Positions 1 to 8,288 of a DNA stretch of 64,000 nt are shown here, in pieces. Location of the stretch: NCBI RefSeq assembly GCF_003002915.1, contig NZ_PVTG01000009.1, forward strand, positions 124,001-188,000. Direction: 5' to 3'. The notes beneath the pieces were generated by a model. It worked only from the letters and a program-made list of their open reading frames with translations. It searched no databases and was not told the origin of the DNA. Origin of the DNA: Geodermatophilus tzadiensis. GTDB taxonomy: Bacteria; Actinomycetota; Actinomycetes; Mycobacteriales; Geodermatophilaceae. The first letter of the stretch is position 1. The number at the start of each line of letters is the position of its first letter. The position numbers and the translations under genes were made by a program.

Positions 1-888
1 GTCCGCGACCTGCTGCTGTCGGCCGCCATCCTCACCGTGCTCGCCGCGGGTCAGACGATGGTGATCGTCACCCGCAACGTCGACCTCTCCGTCGGCTCGG
101 TGCTGGGCCTGTCGGCCTACGCCACCGGCACGCTGCTGGTCGTCGCGCCGGGCACGCCGGTGGTCGTCGCCGTGCTCGCCGGCACGGCGGTCGGCGCGGT
201 GTGCGGCCTGCTCAACGGCCTCGTCGTGGCCGCCGCCGGGGTGCCCTCGCTGGTGGTCACCCTCGGCACGCTCTACGCCTTCCGCGGGCTGGACTCGCTG
301 TGGGCCAGCAGCGCCGACCGGCTGCAGATCAACGCCGCCGACCTGCCCAGCGGCTTCAAGGCCCTGGGCGGCGCCCGGCTGCTCGGCGTCCCGGTGCTCT
401 TCCTCGTCGCCGTCGCCGTCGTGCTGCTGGTCGGCTGGTACCTGCGCACCTTCCGCAGCGGCCGCGAGCTCTACGGCATCGGCTCCGCACCCGAGGCCGC
501 CCGGCTCTCGGGCATCCCGGTCGGCCGCCGGGTGCTCACCGCGTTCGTCGTCAACGGCGCGCTGGCGGGCCTGGCCGGCGTCCTCTACGCCGCCCGCTTC
601 CAGACGCTGGACACCACCGCCGGCACCGGCCAGGAGCTCTTCGTCGTGGCCGCCGCGGTCGTCGGCGGGGTGGCCATCTTCGGCGGCAGCGGCTCGGTCT
701 ACGGCGCCGCGCTCGGCGCGCTGCTGCTCACCACGATCGGCACCGCGCTGCCGCAGCTGGGGCTCGACCCGTTCTGGCGCGACGCCGCCGTCGGCGCGCT
801 GATCCTCGCCGCCATCGCCCTCGACCGGGCGCTGCAGCTGCGCCTGGCCGCCCGTCTCCGGGGGAGGAACGCCCGCCGTGACCGTTGA
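1..888 (+). CDS. rhaP: L-rhamnose ABC transporter permease (5'-truncated)
   Basis: Integral membrane permease of the MglC/RbsC (BPD_transp_2) family; the reading frame is open to the window edge, so the start and probably the ATPase gene lie upstream. The visible part is almost wholly hydrophobic helices, with the family's glycine-rich stretches SVGSVLGLSAYATGTLL near the start and GGVAIFGGSGSVYGAALG near the end. Its stop overlaps the start of the next permease by 11 bp, so the two are translationally coupled and probably form a heterodimeric channel. The rhamnose assignment comes from the downstream mutarotase, isomerase, aldolase and kinase, not from the permease itself. Confidence 0.85.
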   Translation, partial: VRDLLLSAAILTVLAAGQTMVIVTRNVDLSVGSVLGLSAYATGTLLVVAPGTPVVVAVLAGTAVGAVCGLLNGLVVAAAGVPSLVVTLGTLYAFRGLDSLWASSADRLQINAADLPSGFKALGGARLLGVPVLFLVAVAVVLLVGWYLRTFRSGRELYGIGSAPEAARLSGIPVGRRVLTAFVVNGALAGLAGVLYAARFQTLDTTAGTGQELFVVAAAVVGGVAIFGGSGSVYGAALGALLLTTIGTALPQLGLDPFWRDAAVGALILAAIALDRALQLRLAARLRGRNARRDR

Positions 889-1897
889 CACCGCTCCCGC
901 CCCGGCCGCTCCGGCGCCCGCCGCGCCCGCACGCCGCGGGCGGACCCTGCCCGCCGGCAGCGTCATCACCACCTTCCTCGTGCTGTTCCTCGTCGTCGCC
1001 GCGTTCTCGGTCGAGGGCTTCGCCAGCACCCGCAACGCCGGCTTCCTGCTGCTCGACGTCGTGGTCATCGCGCTCATCGCGCTGCCGCTGACGCTCATCG
1101 TGGTGACCGGCGAGATCGACCTGTCGGTGGCCAGCACCGTGGGCCTGTGCAGCGCGGTCATGGGCCGGCTGTGGGTGGCCGGGCTGCCGCTGGAGGCGAT
1201 CGTCCCGCTGGTGCTCGTGCTCGGCGGCGTGCTCGGCGCGGTCAACGGGTTCCTCGTGACCCGGCTGGGGCTGCCCTCGCTGGCGGTCACCATCGGCACG
1301 CTGGCGCTCTACCGCGGCCTGGCCTTCGTCGTCCTGGGCGACCAGGCGGTGGCCGACTTCCCCCGCGCCTGGACGACGTGGGCGATCAGCTCGATCGGCT
1401 CGACCGGCATCCCCACCGTCGTCGTCCCGCTGCTGGTGCTCGTCGTGCTCACCGGCGTCGTCCTGCACGCCACCCCGATCGGCCGCTCGCTCTACGCGAT
1501 GGGCAACAGCGAGGACGCCGCCCGGTTCAGCGGCATCGACGTCGCCCGCACGAAGCTCTGGCTGTTCGTCGTCACCGGCGTCGTCAGCGCCCTGGGCGGC
1601 GTCTACTGGACGCTGCGCTACGGCAGCGCCCGCGCCGACAACGCCACCGGCCTGGAGCTGCAGGTCATCGCGGCGATCCTGCTCGGCGGGGTGTCCATCT
1701 TCGGCGGCAGCGGCGGGCTGCTCGGCGTCATCGCCGGCGCGCTGCTGCTCGGCTCGGTGCGCAACGCCCTGCAGCTGGTCAACGTGCCCTCCGACGTCCT
1801 CAACATCGTCACCGGCGTGCTGCTGATCACCGCCGTCGTCGCGCCGCAGGTCGCCGCCCGCGTCAAGGGACGACGCCGGCGCCGACCGGCCTCCTGA
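878..1897 (+). CDS. rhaQ: L-rhamnose ABC transporter permease, second subunit
   Basis: A 339-residue inner-membrane permease paralogous to the gene before it, again with the GGVSIFGGSGGLLG signature near the C-terminus and about ten hydrophobic segments. The GTG start at 878 lies inside the 3' end of the first permease and is preceded by a good ribosome site (GGGGGAGGAAC). The N-terminal 30 residues are Ala/Pro/Arg-rich and cytoplasmic. Rhizobial rhamnose transporters likewise use two permeases (RhaP, RhaQ). The rhamnose specificity is inferred from the operon. Confidence 0.85.
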   Translation: MTVDTAPAPAAPAPAAPARRGRTLPAGSVITTFLVLFLVVAAFSVEGFASTRNAGFLLLDVVVIALIALPLTLIVVTGEIDLSVASTVGLCSAVMGRLWVAGLPLEAIVPLVLVLGGVLGAVNGFLVTRLGLPSLAVTIGTLALYRGLAFVVLGDQAVADFPRAWTTWAISSIGSTGIPTVVVPLLVLVVLTGVVLHATPIGRSLYAMGNSEDAARFSGIDVARTKLWLFVVTGVVSALGGVYWTLRYGSARADNATGLELQVIAAILLGGVSIFGGSGGLLGVIAGALLLGSVRNALQLVNVPSDVLNIVTGVLLITAVVAPQVAARVKGRRRRRPAS

Positions 1898-1944
1898 CCG
1901 CACCACCGCACCACCCCCCCATCCACCCGAAGAGAGGGACCCCG

Positions 1945-3033
1945 ATGTCGCTGTTCCTGACCAGCCGCCGCGTGCGCGGTGGCCTGACCGGCCTGGCAGT
2001 GGCCGCCATGGTGCTCACGACCGCCGCCTGCGGCGGCACCACCCGCGGCGAGGACGAGGGGAGCAGCGGCGGCAACGACGCCGCCGGCGCCTCGGCCGAC
2101 CCGGACGCCGAGATCCCCGCCGACCTCGCGATCGCCTTCCTGCCCAAGCAGCTGAACAACCCCTACTTCGACGTCGCCGCCACCGGCTCGGAGCGGGCCG
2201 TCGGCGAGATCGACGGCGAGTTCAGCCAGGTCGGCCCCTCGGAGGCCAGTGCCTCCTCGCAGGTCAGCTACATCAACACGCTGACCCAGCAGGGCGCCGA
2301 CGTCATCCTGACCTCGGCCAACGACCCCAACGCCATCTGCAGCGCCCTGGACCAGGCCCGCAGCGGCGGCGCCAGCGTGGTCACCTTCGACTCCGACACC
2401 GACCCCGCGTGCCGCGACCTGTTCATCAACCAGGCCACGGCCGAGGGCATCGCGCAGACCCAGATCGACACGATGGCCGAGCAGATCGGCGGCGCGGGCC
2501 AGGTGGCGATCCTGTCGGCGACGGCCAACGCCACGAACCAGAACACCTGGATCGAGCTCATGACGGAGTACGCCGCGCAGGAGTACCCGGACATGGAGAT
2601 CGTGACGACGGTCTACGGCGACGACGAGGACGAGAAGTCCTTCCAGGAGACCCAGGGTCTGCTGCAGACCTACCCCGACCTCAAGGGCATCATCTCGCCG
2701 ACCACCGTGGGCATCTCGGCCGCGGCGCGCTACCTGTCGGGCTCGGAGTACAAGGGCCGGGTCGCGCTGACCGGCCTCGGCACCCCGAACCAGATGCGCG
2801 AGTTCGTCCAGGACGGCACCGTCACCGCCTTCGCGCTGTGGAACCCCGAGGACCTGGGCTACCTGGCCGCCTACGCCGGCGCCGCCCTGGCCGCCGGCCA
2901 GATCACCGGTGCCGAGGGCGAGACCTTCGAGGCCGGTGACCTCGGTGAGTACGAGGTCGGCGCCGACGGCGTCGTCGTGCTCGGCGAGCCCACCGTGTTC
3001 GACGCCGAGAACATCGACGACTTCGACTTCTGA
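1945..3033 (+). CDS. rhaS: L-rhamnose-binding lipoprotein of ABC transporter
   Basis: A 362-residue type I periplasmic binding protein (Peripla_BP_4, RbsB-like) anchored as a lipoprotein. The N-terminus has twin Arg, a hydrophobic stretch and the lipobox LTTAAC with the lipidated Cys near residue 29, then a flexible Gly/Ser/Asp linker. The motif FLPKQLNNPYFDVAATG opens the mature domain. The ATG at 1945 follows GAGAGGGAC at a suitable distance; the same frame is open much further upstream, but that stretch is a shadow of rhaQ. It is followed by a strong hairpin, as often seen for binding-protein genes that must be expressed above their permeases. The name follows the rhizobial convention and is unrelated to the AraC-type RhaS of E. 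coli. Confidence 0.88.
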   Translation: MSLFLTSRRVRGGLTGLAVAAMVLTTAACGGTTRGEDEGSSGGNDAAGASADPDAEIPADLAIAFLPKQLNNPYFDVAATGSERAVGEIDGEFSQVGPSEASASSQVSYINTLTQQGADVILTSANDPNAICSALDQARSGGASVVTFDSDTDPACRDLFINQATAEGIAQTQIDTMAEQIGGAGQVAILSATANATNQNTWIELMTEYAAQEYPDMEIVTTVYGDDEDEKSFQETQGLLQTYPDLKGIISPTTVGISAAARYLSGSEYKGRVALTGLGTPNQMREFVQDGTVTAFALWNPEDLGYLAAYAGAALAAGQITGAEGETFEAGDLGEYEVGADGVVVLGEPTVFDAENIDDFDF

Positions 3034-3042
3034 GTCGTCCGC

Positions 3043-3080
3043 CCCGGTCCCGCCACGGGTCGCTCCGTGGCGGGACCGGG
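3043..3080 (+). terminator. 16-bp perfect hairpin between rhaS and rhaM
   Basis: Arms 3043-3058 and 3065-3080 are exact reverse complements around a 6-nt loop (GTCGCT). There is no T-run after it, so it is more likely a partial terminator or an mRNA 3'-end stabiliser for the binding-protein transcript than a full stop. It sits 10 bp after the rhaS stop and 24 bp before rhaM. Confidence 0.75.
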
Positions 3081-3104
3081 AGCACCCCTCCCGAGGAGAC
3101 CCGC

Positions 3105-3467
3105 GTGCCCCGCGCCTGCTTCACCCTCCAGGTCCGCCCCGACCGGCTGGCCGAGTACCGCGAGCGGCACGCGGCCGTCTGGCCGGACATGCTGCGCGCG
3201 CTGCGCGACGCCGGCTGGCGCGACTACCAGCTCTACCTCCGCGACGACGGCCTGCTCGTCGGCGTCGTGGAGACCGACGACCTCTCCGCCGCCCAGGCCG
3301 CCGTGGACGCCACCGACGTGAGCGCCCGCTGGGAGGCCGCCATGGCGCCCTTCTTCGAGACCGGCGACGGCCGCGGCAAGGCCGAGCTCGAGCTCGTCTT
3401 CGACCTCGACGCCCAGCTCACGGCGTCCGGGGAGCCCACCACCGCACCAACAGGAGACCCCTCGTGA
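3105..3467 (+). CDS. rhaM: L-rhamnose mutarotase
   Basis: A 120-residue RhaM family enzyme (ferredoxin-like fold) that interconverts the alpha and beta anomers of L-rhamnose, supplying the form used by the isomerase. The family signature is plain: CFTLQVRPDRLAEYRERH at the N-terminus, then VWPDMLRALRDAGWRDYQLY, with the conserved His and Tyr. The length is slightly above the usual 104 because of a C-terminal Pro/Thr tail. The GTG at 3105 follows GAGGAG. Its TGA overlaps the GTG of the isomerase by 4 bp, indicating translational coupling. Confidence 0.9.
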   Translation: MPRACFTLQVRPDRLAEYRERHAAVWPDMLRALRDAGWRDYQLYLRDDGLLVGVVETDDLSAAQAAVDATDVSARWEAAMAPFFETGDGRGKAELELVFDLDAQLTASGEPTTAPTGDPS

Positions 3468-4633
3468 CCGACCCCCGCACCCGTGCCCTCGCCGCACTGG
3501 GCGAGCAGACCATCGAGCTGCCCTCGTGGGCGTTCGGCAACTCCGGCACCCGGTTCAAGGTCTTCGGCCAGCCCGGCGTGGCCCGCGACCCGTTCGAGAA
3601 GATCGAGGACGCCGCCCAGGTGCACCGCTACACCGGCGCCGCGCCGCGGGTGTCGCTGCACGTCCCGTGGGACCTCGTCGACGACTTCGGCAAGCTCGCC
3701 GCGCACGCGGCCGACCTCGGCGTCTCGATCGGCGCGATCAACTCCAACCTGTTCCAGGACGACGACTACCGGCTCGGGTCGCTCACCCACCCCGAGAAGC
3801 GGGTGCGGGACAAGGCGATCGCCCACCACGCGCAGTGCGTCGACGTCATGCGCGCCACCGGGTCGACCGACCTGAAGCTGTGGCTGCCCGACGGCACCAA
3901 CTACGCCGGCCAGGACGACCTGCGCGCCCGGCAGGACCGCCTCGCCGACTCGCTGCAGCAGGTCTACGCGCTGCTCGACCCGGGCATGCGGCTGCTGCTG
4001 GAGTACAAGTTCTACGAGCCCTACTTCTACGCGATGGACATCCCCGACTGGGGCACCTCGCTGCTGCACTGCCTGGCCCTCGGCGAGCAGGCCACCGTCG
4101 TCCTCGACACCGGCCACCACGCGCCGGGCACCAACATCGAGTTCATCGTCATGCAGCTGCTGCGCGTCGGCCGTCTGGGCGCCTTCGACTTCAACTCGCG
4201 CTACTACGGCGACGACGACCTGATCGTCGGGTCGGCCGACCCGTTCCAGCTGTTCCGGATCATGAACGAGATCGTGGCCGCCGACGCGCTCCGGCCCGAC
4301 TCCGGCGTCAACTTCATGCTCGACCAGTGCCACAACATCGAGCCGAAGATCCCCGGCCAGATCCGCTCGGTGCTCAACGTGCAGGAGGCCACGGCCAAGG
4401 CGCTGCTGGTCGACCGCGAGGCGCTGACCGCCGCCCAGCAGTCCGGTGACGTGCTGGCCGCGCACGGCGCGCTGACCGACGCCTTCGCCACCGACGTCCG
4501 CCCGCTGCTCGCCGAGCTGCGGGAGTCGAAGGGGCTCGACGCCGACCCCTACGCCGCCTACGCCCGCTCGGGTCACGCCGAGCGCACCGCCCGCGAGCGC
4601 GTCGGCGGCACCCAGGCCTCCTGGGGGGCCTAG
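3464..4633 (+). CDS. rhaI: L-rhamnose isomerase (Pseudomonas stutzeri type)
   Basis: A 389-residue TIM-barrel sugar isomerase that converts L-rhamnose to L-rhamnulose with divalent metal. It belongs to the RhaI group related to xylose isomerase, not the E. coli RhaA group. Visible signatures are SLHVPWDLVDDF, the metal-site region LLLEYKFYEPYFYAMD, VVLDTGHHAPGTNIEF, and FDFNSRYYGDDDL with active-site acids and His. The GTG start at 3464 is within the rhaM stop (GTGA), which fixes the start. The C-terminal Arg/Gly tail is family-typical. Confidence 0.92.
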   Translation: MTDPRTRALAALGEQTIELPSWAFGNSGTRFKVFGQPGVARDPFEKIEDAAQVHRYTGAAPRVSLHVPWDLVDDFGKLAAHAADLGVSIGAINSNLFQDDDYRLGSLTHPEKRVRDKAIAHHAQCVDVMRATGSTDLKLWLPDGTNYAGQDDLRARQDRLADSLQQVYALLDPGMRLLLEYKFYEPYFYAMDIPDWGTSLLHCLALGEQATVVLDTGHHAPGTNIEFIVMQLLRVGRLGAFDFNSRYYGDDDLIVGSADPFQLFRIMNEIVAADALRPDSGVNFMLDQCHNIEPKIPGQIRSVLNVQEATAKALLVDREALTAAQQSGDVLAAHGALTDAFATDVRPLLAELRESKGLDADPYAAYARSGHAERTARERVGGTQASWGA

Positions 4634-4638
4634 CCCTC

Positions 4639-4660
4639 GTGCACTCCCGCGGAAGTGCAC
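4639..4660. repeat. Dispersed GTGCAC palindrome, copy A
   Basis: A 22-bp near-perfect palindrome, with GTGCAC at both ends and CCGCGG in the centre and one arm mismatch. It lies just after the isomerase stop and before the aldolase ribosome site. Related copies are at 17799-17820 and 18144-18165. Confidence 0.7.
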
Positions 4661-4701
4661 ACCCTCTCTCCCCGGACGCATCCACCGGAAGGAAACACCC
4701 C

Positions 4702-6738
4702 GTGACGAACCCCGTGGTCAGTGAGCTGCTCGAGCGCAGCAACCGGCTCGGCGCCGACCCGCGCAACACCAACTACGCCGGCGGCAACACCTCCGCGAAG
4801 GGCACCGGGACCGACCCGGTGACCGGCTCGCCGGTCGAGCTGCTGTGGGTCAAGGGCTCCGGCGGCGACCTCGGCACGCTGACGGAGTCCGGCCTGGCCG
4901 TGCTCCGGCTGGACCGGCTGCGCTCGCTGGTCGACGTCTACCCCGGCGTGGAGCGCGAGGACGAGATGGTCGCCGCGTTCGACTACTGCCTGCACGGCCG
5001 CGGCGGCGCCGCCCCGTCGATCGACACCGCCATGCACGGCCTGGTCGACGCCGCGCACGTCGACCACCTGCACCCCGACTCCGGCATCGCCCTGGCGACG
5101 GCGGCCGACGGCGAGGCGCTGACCCGCGAGTGCTTCGGCGACCGCGTCGTCTGGGTGCCGTGGCGCCGTCCGGGCTTCCAGCTGGGCCTCGACATCGCCG
5201 CGATCAAGGACAAGAACCCGCAGGCGATCGGCTGCGTCCTCGGCGGCCACGGCATCACCGCGTGGGGCGCCAGCAGCGAGGAGGCCGAGGCCAACTCGCT
5301 CGACGTCATCCGCACCGCCGAGCGGTTCCTCGCCGAGCGTGGGAGGCCCGAGCCGTTCGGCGCCGTCGTCCCCGGCTTCGAGCCGCTGCCGGAGGCCGAG
5401 CGCCGGCACCGGGCCGCTGTCCTCGCGGCCGTGGTCCGCGGGCTGGCCTCCACCGACAAGCCGCAGGTCGGGCACTTCACCGACTCCGACGTCGTCCTGG
5501 ACTTCCTGTCGCGGGAGAAGCTCACGTCCCTCGCCGCGCTGGGCACCTCCTGCCCCGACCACTTCCTGCGCACCAAGGTGCGGCCGCTGGTGGTCGACCT
5601 GCCGGCGTCCGCGCCGGTCGAGGACGTCGTCGCCCGGCTGAAGGAGCTGCACGAGGAGTACCGCGGCGAGTACGCGGCCTACTACCAGCGGCACGCCACC
5701 GCCGACTCGCCCGCCATGCGCGGGGCCGACCCGGCGATCGTGCTGGTGCCCGGCGTCGGCATGTTCAGCTTCGGCGCGAACAAGCAGACCGCGCGGGTGG
5801 CCGGCGAGTTCTACGTCAACGCGATCAACGTGATGCGCGGCGCCGAGGCGGTCTCCAGCTACGCGCCCATCGACGAGGGCGAGAAGTTCCGCATCGAGTA
5901 CTGGGCGCTGGAGGAGGCGAAGCTGCAGCGGATGCCGAAGCCGAAGCCGCTGGCCACCCGGGTCGCGCTGGTGACCGGCGCGGCGAGCGGCATCGGCCGG
6001 GCGATCGCCGTCCGGCTGGCCGCCGAGGGCGCCTGCGTCGTCGTCGCCGACCTCGACCTGGCCAAGGCACAGGCCGCCGCCGCGGAGATCGGCAACAGCG
6101 ACGTCGCGGTCGGCGTGGCCGCCGACGTCTCCGACGCCGAGGCCGTGGCCGCCGCCTTCCGCGAGGCCTGCCTGGCCTTCGGCGGGGTGGACCTGGTGGT
6201 CAACAACGCCGGCCTGTCGATCTCCAAGCCGCTGCTGGAGACCACCGAGCAGGACTGGGACCTGCAGCACGACGTCATGGCCAAGGGCAGCTTCCTCGTC
6301 TCGCGCGAGGCGGCCCGGATCATGATCGGGCAGGGCATGGGCGGCGACGTCGTCTACATCTCCTCGAAGAACGCGGTCTTCGCCGGCCCGAGCAACATCG
6401 CCTACTCCTCGACCAAGGCCGACCAGGCGCACCAGGTGCGGCTGCTGGCCGCCGAGCTCGGCGAGCACCAGATCCGGGTCAACGGCATCAACCCCGACGG
6501 CGTCGTCCGCGGGTCGGGCATCTTCGCCGGCGGCTGGGGCGCCCAGCGCGCCGCGGTCTACGGGGTGCCGGAGGAGGAGCTCGGGCAGTTCTACGCCCAG
6601 CGCACCCTGCTCAAGCGCGAGGTGCTGCCCGAGCACGTCGCCGACGCCGTCTTCGCCCTCACCGGCGGGGAGCTGTCGCGCACCACCGGCCTGCACGTCC
6701 CGGTCGACTCCGGCGTCGCGGCCGCGTTCCTGCGATGA
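4702..6738 (+). CDS. rhaEW: Bifunctional rhamnulose-1-phosphate aldolase / L-lactaldehyde dehydrogenase
   Basis: A 678-residue two-domain enzyme. Residues 1 to about 400 are a class II aldolase/adducin domain (YAGGNTSAKGTG near the start, zinc-ligand region HVDHLHPDSG, GGHGITAWG). From about residue 415 a short-chain dehydrogenase follows, with the nucleotide-binding TGAASGIG, NNAG and the catalytic YSSTK. The family is known to cleave L-rhamnulose-1-phosphate to dihydroxyacetone phosphate and L-lactaldehyde and to oxidise the aldehyde. The GTG at 4702 is chosen because GGAAGGA precedes it; the open frame reaches back to 4639 but that part covers the palindromic repeat. It overlaps the kinase by 4 bp. 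Confidence 0.88.
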   Translation: MTNPVVSELLERSNRLGADPRNTNYAGGNTSAKGTGTDPVTGSPVELLWVKGSGGDLGTLTESGLAVLRLDRLRSLVDVYPGVEREDEMVAAFDYCLHGRGGAAPSIDTAMHGLVDAAHVDHLHPDSGIALATAADGEALTRECFGDRVVWVPWRRPGFQLGLDIAAIKDKNPQAIGCVLGGHGITAWGASSEEAEANSLDVIRTAERFLAERGRPEPFGAVVPGFEPLPEAERRHRAAVLAAVVRGLASTDKPQVGHFTDSDVVLDFLSREKLTSLAALGTSCPDHFLRTKVRPLVVDLPASAPVEDVVARLKELHEEYRGEYAAYYQRHATADSPAMRGADPAIVLVPGVGMFSFGANKQTARVAGEFYVNAINVMRGAEAVSSYAPIDEGEKFRIEYWALEEAKLQRMPKPKPLATRVALVTGAASGIGRAIAVRLAAEGACVVVADLDLAKAQAAAAEIGNSDVAVGVAADVSDAEAVAAAFREACLAFGGVDLVVNNAGLSISKPLLETTEQDWDLQHDVMAKGSFLVSREAARIMIGQGMGGDVVYISSKNAVFAGPSNIAYSSTKADQAHQVRLLAAELGEHQIRVNGINPDGVVRGSGIFAGGWGAQRAAVYGVPEEELGQFYAQRTLLKREVLPEHVADAVFALTGGELSRTTGLHVPVDSGVAAAFLR

Positions 6739-8204
6739 CCCGCCCGCTGACCCTCGCGGCCGTCGACCTGGGCGCCTCCAGCGGCCGGGTGATGGCCGCG
6801 CGGGTCGGCTCCGGGCGGCTGGACCTCACCGAGGTGCACCGGTTCCCCAACCGGCCGGTGCGCACCGCCGGCACGCTGCACTGGGACGTCCTCGGCCTCT
6901 ACGCCGGGGTGCTCGACGGGCTGCGCGCCGCCGGCCGGGAGGCCGACGGCGGCGTGGTCGACGGTGTCGGCATCGACAGCTGGGCGGTCGACGTCGGCCT
7001 GCTCGACGCCGACGGCGCGCTGCTGGGCAACCCGGTGCACTACCGCGACGCCCGGCACGAGACCGCGGTGCCGGCGGTGCACGCGCTCGTCCCGCCCGAC
7101 GAGCTCTACGCCGTCAACGGTCTGCAGCACCTCCCGTTCAACACGGTCTTCCAGCTCGCCGCGATGCGCGGGACGGCGCGCTTCGCCGCCGCACGGCAGG
7201 CGTTGCTGGTGCCCGACCTGCTGGCCCACTGGCTCACCGGGGCGCGCGGCGCGGAGGTCACCAACGCCTCCACGACCGGGCTGCTCGACGCCACGACCCG
7301 GCAGTGGGCCACCGGCCTGCTCGACCGGCTCGACCTCCCGCGCGACCTGCTGCCCGCCCTGGTGCAGCCGGGCGAGGAGATCGGCCGGCTGACCGCCGAG
7401 GTGCGCGCGGAGACCGGGCTGGGCGAGGTGCCGGTCATCGCGGTCGGGTCGCACGACACGGCCTCGGCGGTGGTCGGCGTCCCGGCCCGGGGCGACCGGT
7501 TCGCCTACGTCTCCTGCGGCACCTGGTCGCTGGTGGGCGTGGAGCTGGAGAAGCCGGTGCTCACCGCCGCGAGCCGGGACGCGGGGTTCACCAACGAGCT
7601 CGGCGTCGACGGCACGGTGCGCTACCTGCACAACGTCATGGGGCTGTGGCTGCTGCAGGAGTCGCTGCGCACCTGGGCGGCGGCGGGCCTGCCGGCCGAC
7701 CTGCCCGACCTGCTCGCCGCCGCGGCCCGGGTGCCGGCGTTCACCGCGGTGGTCGACGTCGACGACCCGCGGTTCCTGCCGCCCGGGGACGTGCCCAGCA
7801 GGATCGCACTGGCCTGCGCCGCGACCGGCCAGGCGCCGCCACAGGGGCAGGCCGAGACGGTGCGCTGCATCGTCGACAGCCTGGCGCTGGCCTACCGGCG
7901 GACCGTCCGGCGGGCGGTGGAGCTGTCGGGCCGCGAGGTCGACGTCGTCCACGTGGTCGGCGGGGGCGCGCGCAACGCGCTGCTGTGCCAGCTGACCGCC
8001 GACGCCTGCGGCCTGCCGGTGCTGGCCGGGCCGGTGGAGGCCGCGGCGCTGGGCAACGCCCTGGTGCAGGCCCGCGCGCTCGGCGGTCTCGACGGCGGGC
8101 TGGCGGAGATGCGGCGGCTGCTGCGCACCACGCAGGCGCTGGTGGAGTACCGGCCCTCGGGGTCGGCCGCTGCTTGGGACGCCGCGGAGGCGCGCCTGTC
8201 CTGA
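6735..8204 (+). CDS. rhaB: Rhamnulokinase
   Basis: A 489-residue FGGY-family kinase that phosphorylates L-rhamnulose with ATP. The N-terminal phosphate loop AAVDLGASSGR, GIDSWAVD, the second ATPase-fold motif VIAVGSHDTASAV, SCGTWSLVG and the C-terminal VVGGGARNALLCQ are all present. The ATG overlaps the aldolase stop (ATGA), so the earlier in-frame extension is only a shadow. The kinase acts before the aldolase although it is the last gene of the operon. A strong hairpin follows at 8228-8288. No rhamnose regulator is visible; it must be upstream of the window. Confidence 0.92.
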   Translation: MTRPLTLAAVDLGASSGRVMAARVGSGRLDLTEVHRFPNRPVRTAGTLHWDVLGLYAGVLDGLRAAGREADGGVVDGVGIDSWAVDVGLLDADGALLGNPVHYRDARHETAVPAVHALVPPDELYAVNGLQHLPFNTVFQLAAMRGTARFAAARQALLVPDLLAHWLTGARGAEVTNASTTGLLDATTRQWATGLLDRLDLPRDLLPALVQPGEEIGRLTAEVRAETGLGEVPVIAVGSHDTASAVVGVPARGDRFAYVSCGTWSLVGVELEKPVLTAASRDAGFTNELGVDGTVRYLHNVMGLWLLQESLRTWAAAGLPADLPDLLAAAARVPAFTAVVDVDDPRFLPPGDVPSRIALACAATGQAPPQGQAETVRCIVDSLALAYRRTVRRAVELSGREVDVVHVVGGGARNALLCQLTADACGLPVLAGPVEAAALGNALVQARALGGLDGGLAEMRRLLRTTQALVEYRPSGSAAAWDAAEARLS

Positions 8205-8227
8205 CTCGGCCGGCCAGCGCTCGGGGC

Positions 8228-8288
8228 GGCCCCGTGCCGGGGCCCGCGACGAGCGTGCGAGTCGCGGGGGGCACGGGGGTCCTCCTTC
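8228..8288 (-). repeat. Dispersed stop-codon hairpin repeat, copy 3 (also terminator)
   Basis: Outer arms CCCCGTGCC and GGCACGGGG and inner arms CCCGCGAC and GTCGCGGG give a long interrupted hairpin between convergent genes (rhaB and the SCO6745-like gene), so it can terminate both. Read on the minus strand it begins at the stop codon of the minus-strand gene (TGAAGGA...) and shares the central CTCGCA-GCTCG-GCGGGCCCC pattern with copies at 20692-20750 and 52612-52670. Confidence 0.65.

Noticed and set aside
728..1906. A 392-residue minus-strand open frame antisense to the second permease
   Set aside because: Composition is Asp/Arg/Gly/Gln-rich without motifs, and the plus strand codes a clear permease.
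4639..4701. Upstream start of the aldolase/dehydrogenase at 4639
   Set aside because: It would code through the palindromic repeat, whereas GTG 4702 has a good ribosome site and fits the family N-terminus.
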